Part shown: in pieces, positions 1 through 5,454 of the stretch
Layout of the letters: the number at the start of each line of letters is the position of its first letter
Position numbering within the stretch: the first letter of the stretch is position 1
DNA from: Alphaproteobacteria bacterium
GTDB taxonomy: Bacteria; Pseudomonadota; Alphaproteobacteria; Rhodobacterales; Rhodobacteraceae
Direction of reading: 5' to 3'
DNA length: 5,454 nt
NCBI GenBank assembly: GCA_003694465.1
Contig: RFKM01000243.1
Span: 1-5,454 of the forward strand
Notes under the pieces: generated by a model
The model's input: only the letters and a program-made list of their open reading frames with translations
What the model was told of the DNA's origin: nothing
Databases searched by the model: none
Position numbers and translations under genes: made by a program

Positions 1-822
1 CACCAGCACGGCGCTGGCCCCCAGATAGGCCGGCGCCACCAGCATTTCGCCGAAGGGCAGGCCGGGCGCCTTGCGCAGCGGCGTATGGGCGACGGTGAGA
101 AGATCGCCCGCATAGGCCAGCCAGAACCCAAGCCCCCCGGCCCAGAACGTCACCACCGCTGCCAGAGCCAGCCCCGCCATCACCGCCCAGGCCAGCGCCC
201 CGAAGGCCCGATGGGCCAGCAGCGCCAGCACCACCGCCGGCGCGAAGGCAACGAAATAGGTGATCTTCACCAGCGCCAGCGCCGTCATCGCCAGCCCGAC
301 GATCGCCCCGTCGAGCCGCCCGGCAACGCCCCCCGCAAGCGGCTTCAGCACCGCCAGCGCCAGCGCCACATAGGCCAGCGCCCAGGCCCAGCGGTTGTAA
401 TGCATCGAGACCGAAAGCCCGGTTTCGGTCTGACCGTTGACCAGCGCCATGCACAGCAGCAGCGTGAAGCCCGAAAAGATCCAGGCCGAGAGCCCCCTCA
501 GCCGGCTTCCGGCAACGTGCCAGATCGCCGGCAGGAGCAGCGCCGCCACCAGCGCCTGCGCCGCCAGGAAGGCATGGCCGAAGCCGAGACCGAGCCGCAC
601 GAACAGCGCCATCGGCGCGGTGGCGAGAATGCCGATCGGGGTTTCGATGTCGACATGCGGCCGCCAGCCGCGCGCTTCGAGCAGGACGATCTGCATCAGG
701 TGCAGCGCGTCGCCCTCGTGGCGCGCCATGTAGAGCCCGCCCCGGCCCAGCGTCATCGCCGCGATGGCCAGAAAGGCGAGCACAAGGGCCAGCCCCAGCC
801 GCCGGTGTTGCGCGCGTGTCAT
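1..822 (-). CDS. Polytopic membrane protein, GT-C glycosyltransferase-like (3' end missing)
   Basis: This reading frame starts at an ATG whose first base is position 822 and stays open for 274 codons to the window edge, so the C-terminus is missing. The start is supported by a purine-rich Shine-Dalgarno (GGGGAGGGG, 827-835 on the minus strand) a few bases upstream. The protein is very hydrophobic. I see candidate membrane helices near residues 9-27, 62-80, 84-104, 111-129, 146-160, 172-203, 208-227 and from 261 on. The first long loop after helix 1 carries acidic residues (E36, D38, then D58, E60), followed by TPIGIL. This layout resembles the first loop of GT-C-fold glycosyltransferases of the ArnT/GT39/GT87 kind, which move sugars from polyprenyl-phosphate donors on the outer face of the inner membrane. 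The GT-C assignment is inference from layout; another multi-pass family is possible. It is divergent from the ATPase gene. The plus-strand ORF opposite it is Arg/Gln/Pro-rich and looks like a shadow. Confidence 0.8.
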   Translation of the reverse strand, partial: MTRAQHRRLGLALVLAFLAIAAMTLGRGGLYMARHEGDALHLMQIVLLEARGWRPHVDIETPIGILATAPMALFVRLGLGFGHAFLAAQALVAALLLPAIWHVAGSRLRGLSAWIFSGFTLLLCMALVNGQTETGLSVSMHYNRWAWALAYVALALAVLKPLAGGVAGRLDGAIVGLAMTALALVKITYFVAFAPAVVLALLAHRAFGALAWAVMAGLALAAVVTFWAGGLGFWLAYAGDLLTVAHTPLRKAPGLPFGEMLVAPAYLGASAVLV

Positions 823-826
823 CCGT

Positions 827-835
827 CCCCTCCCC
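827..835 (-). promoter_or_regulatory. Ribosome binding site of the membrane protein gene
   Basis: On the minus strand GGGGAGGGG sits about five bases before the ATG at 822. It is the only strong Shine-Dalgarno near this reading frame and fixes the chosen start. Confidence 0.6.
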
Positions 836-852
836 GTCGCCCGTTAAGCCTC

Positions 853-871
853 TGGCAAGGGCCTTGTGCCA
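853..871. promoter_or_regulatory. Inverted repeat in divergent intergenic region, possible operator
   Basis: The arms TGGCA (853-857) and TGCCA (867-871) are perfect inverted repeats around a 9-base centre. Within it CAAGG (856-860) and CCTTG (862-866) form a second, tighter dyad around one G. The site lies between the two divergent genes, 31 bp upstream of the membrane gene start and about 30 bp upstream of the candidate -35 of the ATPase gene. That position would suit a regulator controlling either or both genes. Function is inferred from symmetry and position only; chance dyads are common in G+C-rich DNA. Confidence 0.3.
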
Positions 872-901
872 GACTCGGGCCATGAGCTCTTTTCGTTTCT
901 G

Positions 902-930
902 TTGCCGATCCGGCCCCGCGCCGCTAGAAT
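902..930 (+). promoter_or_regulatory. Candidate sigma70-type promoter for the AAA ATPase gene
   Basis: The -35-like hexamer TTGCCG (902-907) and the -10-like hexamer TAGAAT (925-930) are separated by exactly 17 bases, with an A-rich stretch (GTTGAAAAA) just downstream. Each box keeps most of the consensus, which stands out in such G+C-rich DNA. It would give a leader of roughly 95 bases before the ATG at 1034. That leader contains complementary segments (944-949 with 977-982; 961-965 with 973-977) that could fold into a hairpin. No transcription data can be seen from sequence. Confidence 0.45.
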
Positions 931-1033
931 CGTTGAAAAATCCGGGCGCTGCAAGGCTTCCCGGCAGGCAGGGCCGGCGCCCCCGCGCGCGGGCCAGGAA
1001 CAACGGGCAACAGGCAGAAAGACGGGCAGGGAA

Positions 1034-2347
1034 ATGAACATTCAGGCCACAACCGGCGTGCAGGCGCCGCCGCCATGCCGGAGCATGGACGACACCGGCC
1101 TTTCGCCGGTGATGATGCGCGACATTCTTCTCAAGACGATGTTCCGCATGAGCCTCGAGCAGGTTTCGCGCCTCGAGAAGGTGCTGGCGATCCCGGCCCG
1201 CGTCGTGCAGGAGCTGATCGACAGCGCCCGCGCCGAGGGGCTTGTCGAGGCCACCGGCACGCTGCATGCCAATTCCGGCGGCGAAATGGGCTACCGGCTG
1301 TCGGAGTCCGGCAAGGCCCGCGCCCTCGATGCTCTCGCCCAGTCGGAATACTACGGCCCGATGCCCGTGCCGATGGCCGATTACGGCGCGCAGGTCAAAC
1401 GCCAGTCGGTGCGCAACATCCGCATCACCCGCGAGCGTCTCACGCAGGCGATGGGGCACCTCGTCCTGCCGCCGACCTTGCTCGACCATCTCGGCCCGGC
1501 GGTCGGCTCGGGGCGCTCGATCCTGATGTATGGCCCGCCGGGCAACGGCAAATCGTCGATCTCGAATGGCATTCGCGATGCGCTGGGCGACCGGATCTAT
1601 GTGCCCCACGCCGTCGAATACAACGGCCAGGTGATCACCGTCTATGACCCGATCGTGCACAGCGCCGCCGAGGAGATCGACGATGATCCGACCTCGCTGC
1701 GCCGCACTTCGAACCGCTTCGACCGGCGCTACGTGATCTGCGACCGGCCAACGGTGATCACCGGCGGCGAGCTGACGCTCGACATGCTCGATCTCAAATA
1801 CAACCCCACCGCGCGCACCTATACCGCGCCGTTGCAGTTCAAGTCGTCGGGCGGCGTGTTCATCGTTGACGACCTCGGGCGCCAGGCCGAACCCCCGCAG
1901 GCGCTGATCAACCGCTGGATCGTGCCGCTCGAGGAAAACAAGGACATTCTCGCCCTGCAATCGGGCGAGAAATTCGAAGTCCCCTTCGACACGCTGGTGA
2001 TCTTCTCGACCAACTTCCACCCGAACAAGATCTTCGACAAGGCCGCCCTGCGCCGGATCTTCTACAAGATCCGGATCGACGGGCCCGACCAGCAGGGTTT
2101 CCTGAAGATTTTCGCGCTCGTCGCCCGCAAGAAGGGCATGCCGCTCGACGAGGCCGCGCTCGTCCACCTGCTCAAGAACAAGTATCCGACCATCGGCAAC
2201 GTCTATGCCAATTACCAGCCGGTGTTTCTGATCGACCAGATGATCTCGATCTGCGAGTTCGAGGGCATCCCCTACCAGATGACCCCGGACCTGATCGACC
2301 GCGCCTGGGCCAACATGTTCGTGCACGAGGAAGAGATCGAGCACTGA
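1034..2347 (+). CDS. AAA-type ATPase with N-terminal winged-helix-like region
   Basis: A 437-aa soluble protein; no signal peptide or membrane segment is visible. I chose the ATG at 1034 because AGGGA (1028-1032) precedes it; the frame is open upstream to 866, but those 56 codons read as low-quality, Arg/Pro-rich sequence. Residues about 24-100 are helical with a winged-helix-like pattern and contain YRLSESGKARALDAL, similar to the wing and last helix of MarR/PadR-like domains. The ATPase core follows: Walker A GPPGNGKSS at 167-175, Walker B-like GGVFIVDD at 273-280, sensor-1-like FSTNF with N327, and a candidate arginine finger in LRRIF (R340, R341). Residues 355-437 look like the small helical lid. 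The insert at 188-262, with YVPHAVEYNGQ and YDPIVHS, is characteristic of this subfamily as I recall it. The fold is clear; substrate and process are unknown to me. It could be a remodelling ATPase or a regulator, given the possible DNA-binding N-terminus. The gene stands alone between the divergent membrane gene and a 413-bp gap. Confidence 0.9.
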   Translation: MNIQATTGVQAPPPCRSMDDTGLSPVMMRDILLKTMFRMSLEQVSRLEKVLAIPARVVQELIDSARAEGLVEATGTLHANSGGEMGYRLSESGKARALDALAQSEYYGPMPVPMADYGAQVKRQSVRNIRITRERLTQAMGHLVLPPTLLDHLGPAVGSGRSILMYGPPGNGKSSISNGIRDALGDRIYVPHAVEYNGQVITVYDPIVHSAAEEIDDDPTSLRRTSNRFDRRYVICDRPTVITGGELTLDMLDLKYNPTARTYTAPLQFKSSGGVFIVDDLGRQAEPPQALINRWIVPLEENKDILALQSGEKFEVPFDTLVIFSTNFHPNKIFDKAALRRIFYKIRIDGPDQQGFLKIFALVARKKGMPLDEAALVHLLKNKYPTIGNVYANYQPVFLIDQMISICEFEGIPYQMTPDLIDRAWANMFVHEEEIEH

Positions 2348-2362
2348 GAGGGCGGGCCGAGG

Positions 2363-2383
2363 GCCGGTGGTCCGGCCACCGGC
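2363..2383 (+). terminator. GC-rich hairpin just after the ATPase stop codon
   Basis: GCCGGTGG (2363-2370) and CCACCGGC (2376-2383) form a perfect 8-bp stem with a 5-base loop, starting 16 bases after the stop. No T-run follows, so it is not a canonical intrinsic terminator. It could still terminate weakly, or protect the 3' end of the ATPase mRNA. Confidence 0.45.
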
Positions 2384-2473
2384 GCCCGCGCGGCCAGAAA
2401 CGCGCCGGATCGCGCGCAAACAGAGGCCAGAACAGCCCGTTGTGGCCATGCCGGATTCACCCGCGCCCCGCCC

Positions 2474-2506
2474 CCGCGCCACGGTTGCTCCGGAGCGCGG
2501 CGTTTT
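2474..2506 (+). terminator. Candidate intrinsic terminator downstream of the ATPase gene
   Basis: CCGCGC (2474-2479) pairs perfectly with GCGCGG (2495-2500) around a 15-base loop that includes most of the palindrome GCTCCGGAGC (2487-2496). Two bases later a T4 run (2503-2506) follows. A G+C stem plus T-run on the plus strand suits an intrinsic terminator about 125 bases after the ATPase stop. The short T-run and large loop make it a moderate candidate only. Confidence 0.4.
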
Positions 2507-2549
2507 CCCTTTGCCTTGGTCGCTGACCAGGCCAAGGAGAAGGGCGAAA
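2503..2549. repeat. Long imperfect inverted repeat
   Basis: CCCTT (2507-2511) pairs with AAGGG (2540-2544), and CCTTGG (2514-2519) pairs with CCAAGG (2532-2537). Only a T-G wobble and a G-A mismatch separate these blocks. TTT at 2504-2506 can pair further with AAA at 2547-2549 across a 2-base bulge. A competing inner stem exists: TGGTC (2517-2521) with GACCA (2525-2529). No T-run follows the stem on either strand, so it does not look like a terminator; it could be an RNA structure or a binding site. Its function is unknown. Confidence 0.4.
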
Positions 2550-2725
2550 GGCAGAGCGGGTTGCCAACCATGACGAGCCCACCGAACCCACGCGAATCTG
2601 GATTCCCGGATTCTGAGACCGCGAGGCAAGAACGCGCACCATTTCCGGCGCGTGTCGCGCCCAAGGGTCACCTCGCCGGTGCACAAGGCAGACCGCCGCG
2701 CCGCCCGACATTTTTTTCGCAGCCC

Positions 2726-2754
2726 TTTTCCAGCCCCGAGCGCGGGCGTATCCT
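2726..2754 (+). promoter_or_regulatory. Candidate promoter for a leaderless helicase mRNA
   Basis: The -10-like hexamer TATCCT (2749-2754) ends six bases before the helicase ATG, so transcription would start at or next to the start codon. A weak -35-like TTTTCC (2726-2731) lies 17 bases upstream, and a T7 run (2711-2717) could serve as an upstream AT-rich element. No Shine-Dalgarno lies between the -10 and the ATG, which fits leaderless translation. The -35 match is poor, so the assignment rests mainly on the -10 and the start context. Confidence 0.4.
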
Positions 2755-2760
2755 GCGGCC

Positions 2761-5154
2761 ATGCAGCCCGCCCTTCCCGCCCCCCTTGCCCAGTGGTTTT
2801 CCCGCCGTGGCTGGCGCCCGCATCCGCACCAGCTCGAGATGCTGGCGCGGGCCGAGGCGCCGGCGACACTGCTGATCGCGCCGACGGGGGGCGGCAAGAC
2901 ACTTGCAGGATTCCTGCCTTCTCTCGTCGATCTGGCGCAAAATCCGCGCTCTGGATTGCACACACTCTACATTTCGCCGCTCAAGGCCCTTGCGGCCGAC
3001 ATGCGCCGCAACCTGCTCGGCCCGATCGAGGAGGCCGGGCTTTCGATCCGCGTCGAAGACCGGTCGGGCGACACGCCCGCCGCCCGCCGCCGGGCCCAGC
3101 GCGCCGATCCGCCCGAGATCCTGCTGACCACCCCCGAGAGCCTTGCGCTGCTCCTGTCCTACGAAGACGCGCCACTGCTCTTTTCGGGGCTCGCGCGGGT
3201 CGTGATCGACGAGATCCACGCCCTCGCCGAATCGAAACGCGGCGATCAGCTGATGCTCCTGCTCTCCCGGCTCGAGGCGCTCGCCCCCGGCCTGCGGCGG
3301 GTTGGCCTGTCGGCCACGGTCGAAGACCCGCCGGCGCTGGCGCGCTTCCTTGCCCCCGAAGGCGCCGGCATCGTCACGGCCGACCCGGGGCCGGAGCCCG
3401 ACATCGCCATGCTCGAGACCGACACCCCGCCCCCATGGGCCGGGGGCGGCGGGCGCCATGCGATCGAGGCGGTCCTCGAGCAGGTGCGGCGCCACCGAAC
3501 GACTCTGATCTTCCACAACACCCGCGCCCAGGCCGAACTCTTCTTCCATGAGCTGTGGCTCGCCAACCGCGAAAACCTGCCCATCGCCATTCACCACGGC
3601 TCGCTCGACCTTGCCACGCGCAAACGGGTCGAGGCGGCGATGGTGGCCGGCGATCTGCGCGCCATCGTCTGCACCGGAACGCTCGATCTCGGGCTCGACT
3701 GGGGCGATGTCGACCTCGTGATCCAGGTCGGTGCGCCGAAGAACGTCAAGCGCCTCGTCCAGCGCATCGGCCGGGCCAACCACCGTTACAACGCCCCGTC
3801 GAAGGCCCTTCTGGTGCCGGCGAACCGCTGGGAGGTGATCGAATGCCAGGCGGCGATCGAGGCGGCGCGCGCCCACGATCTCGACGGCGCGCCGCGCGGC
3901 CCCGGCCCGCGCGACGTTCTGTGCCAGCACATATTGATCCGCGCCTGCTGCGGGCCGTTCTCGGCCGAGGCGCTCTTTGCCGAGGTCCGCCGCGCCGGCC
4001 CCTATGCCGGGCTTTCGCGCGCGGCCTTCGACGCCTGCCTCGAATTCGTCGCCACCGGCGGCTATGCCCTGCGTGCCTACGACCGCTGGCAGCGCCTGAA
4101 GCAGCGCCCCGACGGGCTTTGGCAGCTGCGCGATCCGCGCGCGGCGGGCCTCATCCGCATGAACCTCGGCACCATACAGGACAGCGACCGTCTGAAGGTG
4201 CGGCTGCGGCGCGGCCCGGCGCTGGGCGAGGTCGAGGAATATTTCGCCGCCGCGCTGGTGCCGGGCGACACCTTCCTCATCGGAGGGCAGATCGTGCGCT
4301 TCGAAAGCCTGAAGGAGATGCATGTCGAGGTCAGCCGCGAAGGCGGGCGCAAGCCGCGGGTGCCGGTGTTCATGGGCACGAAATTCTCGACATCGACGCA
4401 GCTTTCGGCGCGCGTGCTCGAGATCATCCACCGGCAAGACCTGTCAGCCCTGCCCGCCCACACCCGCGACTGGATCGCCCTTCAGGCCGAGGTTTCGCGC
4501 CTGCCCCGGGCGGGGCGGCTTCTGGTCGAAAGCTTCACCGCCGAGGGGCGCGCCCATACCTGCATCCACGGCTTTGCCGGGCGCGGCGCCCAGCAGACCC
4601 TCGGGCTGCTCGTCACCCGCCGCATGGAAGAGGCCGGGCTCGGCCCGCTCGGCTTCGTGGCCACCGACTATGCAACGCTGATCTGGTCGCTCGCGCCGGT
4701 CGAGGCGCCGGCGGACCTGCTCGACGGCGCCGGCCTGCGCGACGGGCTCGAGGGCTGGCTGGCGGACAACGCCCTGATGAAACGCGCCTTCCGCGAGGTT
4801 GCGACCATCGCCGGGCTGACCCCGCGCAACTTTCCCGGCAAGCGCGCCAACGCCCGCCAGGCGACCTTTTCGGCCGAGATCATCCACGACACGCTGCGCC
4901 GGCACGACCCGGGGCATCTCTTGCTCGACATCACCCGCGAGGAGGCGCTGCGCGGGCTGATCGGCTTCGACCGGATCGAGGAGATGCTGGCGCGCACCCG
5001 GGGCCGGATCGACCATGTCCACCCCGACCGCATCCCGCCCTTCGCCGCGCCGATGCTGCTCGAGGTCGGCCGGGTGCCGATCGAGGGCGCCGGGGCCGAA
5101 ACCCTCGCCCGCGCCGAGGCCGAGCGCCTGATGGCCGAGGCGGGGCTGGCCTGA
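2761..5154 (+). CDS. Ligase-associated DNA damage response DEXH-box helicase (Lhr family)
   Basis: A complete 797-aa superfamily 2 helicase with all core motifs in order: Q-motif-like HPHQLEML (21-28), Walker A APTGGGKT (40-47), motif Ia SPLKAL (72-77), Ib TTPESL (123-128), motif II DEIH (150-153), motif III SAT (184-186), motif IV region LIFHNTRAQAE (249-259), motif V CTGTLDLGLDWG (304-315) and motif VI QRIGRANHR (334-342). Residues about 350-797 form the Lhr-type C-terminal part, probably winged helix plus the Lhr beta-barrel region. Lhr proteins are ATP-dependent 3'-to-5' DNA translocases and helicases. The roughly 800-aa length, the GRANHR motif VI and the downstream pdeM point to the ligase-associated group rather than the long (about 1500 aa) Lhr. 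It would act in the cytoplasm in DNA repair with a ligase, an exonuclease and PdeM. The ATG at 2761 begins where family similarity begins but lacks a Shine-Dalgarno. The stop overlaps the ATG of a mini-ORF (TGATG). All catalytic motifs are intact. Confidence 0.96.
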   Translation: MQPALPAPLAQWFSRRGWRPHPHQLEMLARAEAPATLLIAPTGGGKTLAGFLPSLVDLAQNPRSGLHTLYISPLKALAADMRRNLLGPIEEAGLSIRVEDRSGDTPAARRRAQRADPPEILLTTPESLALLLSYEDAPLLFSGLARVVIDEIHALAESKRGDQLMLLLSRLEALAPGLRRVGLSATVEDPPALARFLAPEGAGIVTADPGPEPDIAMLETDTPPPWAGGGGRHAIEAVLEQVRRHRTTLIFHNTRAQAELFFHELWLANRENLPIAIHHGSLDLATRKRVEAAMVAGDLRAIVCTGTLDLGLDWGDVDLVIQVGAPKNVKRLVQRIGRANHRYNAPSKALLVPANRWEVIECQAAIEAARAHDLDGAPRGPGPRDVLCQHILIRACCGPFSAEALFAEVRRAGPYAGLSRAAFDACLEFVATGGYALRAYDRWQRLKQRPDGLWQLRDPRAAGLIRMNLGTIQDSDRLKVRLRRGPALGEVEEYFAAALVPGDTFLIGGQIVRFESLKEMHVEVSREGGRKPRVPVFMGTKFSTSTQLSARVLEIIHRQDLSALPAHTRDWIALQAEVSRLPRAGRLLVESFTAEGRAHTCIHGFAGRGAQQTLGLLVTRRMEEAGLGPLGFVATDYATLIWSLAPVEAPADLLDGAGLRDGLEGWLADNALMKRAFREVATIAGLTPRNFPGKRANARQATFSAEIIHDTLRRHDPGHLLLDITREEALRGLIGFDRIEEMLARTRGRIDHVHPDRIPPFAAPMLLEVGRVPIEGAGAETLARAEAERLMAEAGLA

Positions 5155-5210
5155 TGGCGGGCAATTTGCCCTTGCGCCGGCGCGGGAAACGCGGTCCGAA
5201 CGGGCCATGA
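5154..5210 (+). CDS. 18-codon mini-ORF bridging helicase and pdeM (putative coupling peptide)
   Basis: The ATG at 5154-5156 overlaps the helicase stop as TGATG, and its own stop (5208-5210) overlaps the pdeM start as ATGA. The peptide would be MAGNLPLRRRGKRGPNGP, short and strongly basic, with no recognisable domain. I infer that its value, if it is translated, is to carry ribosomes terminating on the helicase across the 52-base gap to the pdeM start, which has no clear Shine-Dalgarno. It may also be coincidental: the ATGA and TGATG overlaps are short and the peptide composition resembles random G+C-rich sequence. Confidence 0.3.
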   Translation: MAGNLPLRRRGKRGPNGP

Positions 5211-5454
5211 CCGCCTATCGCTTCACCCTCGCCGGCGCGGCGCTGGAGATGCTTCCCTCGGGGGCGCTGTTCTGGCCCGAAGAAGCGTTGCTTGCCGTGT
5301 CCGACCTGCATCTCGGCCGCTCCGAGCGCTATGCGCGCGGCGCCGGGGCGCTGCTGCCGCCCTACGAGGGGCACGACACGCTGGCCCGGCTCGAAGCGGC
5401 GCTCGAGGCGACGGGGGCGCGGCGGGTGATCTGCCTTGGCGATTCCTTCGACGA
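5207..5454 (+). CDS. pdeM: Ligase-associated endonuclease/phosphodiesterase PdeM (3' end missing)
   Basis: The first 82 codons of a calcineurin-like metallophosphoesterase, running off the window end. The start MTAYRFTLAG fits the family N-terminus. Metal-binding motif I appears as SDLHLG at 32-37 (D33, H35) and motif II as GDSFD at 78-82 (D79, D82). The segment GALLPPYEGHDTLARL (47-62) is also typical of the PdeM group as I recall it. Members are small (about 220 aa) metal-dependent phosphoesterases encoded with the ligase-associated helicase, ligase and exonuclease, and act in DNA repair in the cytoplasm. The remaining metal-binding motifs (GNH and GHxH types) lie beyond the window and cannot be checked. 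The gene follows the helicase with a 52-base gap in the same direction, so the two are probably one operon. There is no clear Shine-Dalgarno before the ATG; the mini-ORF stop overlaps it. Confidence 0.92.
   Translation, partial: MTAYRFTLAGAALEMLPSGALFWPEEALLAVSDLHLGRSERYARGAGALLPPYEGHDTLARLEAALEATGARRVICLGDSFD

Larger units (their letters stand above)
2348..2760. other. 413-bp intergenic region without a convincing gene
   Basis: This gap separates the ATPase from the helicase. Open frames in it on both strands are short or run into the helicase, are rich in Arg, Pro and Gly, and lack a Shine-Dalgarno, so I do not call a gene. No tRNA is visible. It contains several potential hairpins: 2363-2383, 2474-2500 (followed by T4), 2503-2549 and 2647-2661 (GGCGCG, TGT, CGCGCC). 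There is also a short repeat, GAATC at 2594-2598 followed by GGATTC at 2600-2605 and 2608-2613, and a T7 run at 2711-2717 upstream of the helicase promoter candidate. Transcription of the ATPase probably ends here and that of the helicase begins here. Confidence 0.6.

Noticed and set aside
853..871. Sigma54-type promoter on the minus strand (TGGCAC ... TTGC)
   Set aside because: The distance between the GG and GC elements is 12 bases, not the required 10.
85..885. 266-aa plus-strand ORF opposite the membrane protein gene
   Set aside because: Dominated by Arg, Gln, Pro and His with no motif, typical of an antisense frame in G+C-rich DNA; the minus frame has clean membrane helices and a Shine-Dalgarno.
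2367..2573. 68-aa ORF in the ATPase-helicase gap
   Set aside because: No Shine-Dalgarno, Arg/Pro-rich composition, and it starts inside the hairpin after the ATPase stop.
2630..2644. LexA/SOS box upstream of the repair helicase
   Set aside because: GAAC at 2630-2633 is followed after seven bases by ATTT, not GTTC; no other GTTC/GAAC-N7-GTTC was seen in the gap.
2711..2717. T7 run as an intrinsic terminator
   Set aside because: No strong stem lies directly upstream of the run, and it falls at the right distance to be an AT-rich element upstream of the helicase promoter.
2668..4437. 589-aa minus-strand ORF across the helicase gene
   Set aside because: It lies opposite an intact helicase with all motifs, shows no recognisable domain and is Arg/Ala/Gly-rich; long antisense frames are expected at this G+C content.
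3555..5153. Plus-strand ORF in another frame inside the helicase gene
   Set aside because: A shadow of the helicase, Arg/Pro-rich without motifs. Only its last 18 codons after 5154 were kept, because of the stop-start overlaps.

Overview
The window is about 70% G+C with strong G/C preference at third codon positions. It carries genes typical of an alphaproteobacterium, most likely Rhodobacterales. That assignment is inference from gene content and composition; there is no rRNA or other phylogenetic marker here.

Layout: (1) positions 1-822, minus strand, hold the first 274 codons of a polytopic membrane protein that resembles GT-C-type glycosyltransferases; its 3' end lies outside the window. 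(2) Positions 823-1033 are a divergent intergenic region with a candidate sigma70-type promoter for the rightward gene, a 19-bp dyad and a structured leader. (3) Positions 1034-2347, plus strand, encode a 437-aa AAA-type ATPase with a helical, winged-helix-like N-terminal region; its exact role is unknown to me. (4) Positions 2348-2760 are a 413-bp gap with no convincing gene but several hairpins, including two plausible transcription-termination elements. (5) Positions 2761-5154, plus strand, encode a complete 797-aa Lhr-type DEXH helicase of the ligase-associated DNA damage response group. (6) Positions 5207-5454, plus strand, hold the first 82 codons of the partner metallophosphoesterase PdeM, cut by the window end.

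The helicase and PdeM form the functional unit: in the known ligase-associated repair set they occur with an ATP-dependent DNA ligase and a beta-lactamase-fold exonuclease. Those two are not directly upstream here; the ATPase is. The helicase start has no Shine-Dalgarno but has a -10-like hexamer at the distance expected for a leaderless mRNA. The helicase and pdeM are joined by an 18-codon mini-ORF that overlaps the helicase stop (TGATG) and the pdeM start (ATGA), which suggests chained translational coupling. I see no mobile element, CRISPR array, tRNA or rRNA, and no sign of an entirely new system. The most notable points are the mini-ORF bridge, the leaderless-like start, the split repair cluster and the unassigned ATPase.
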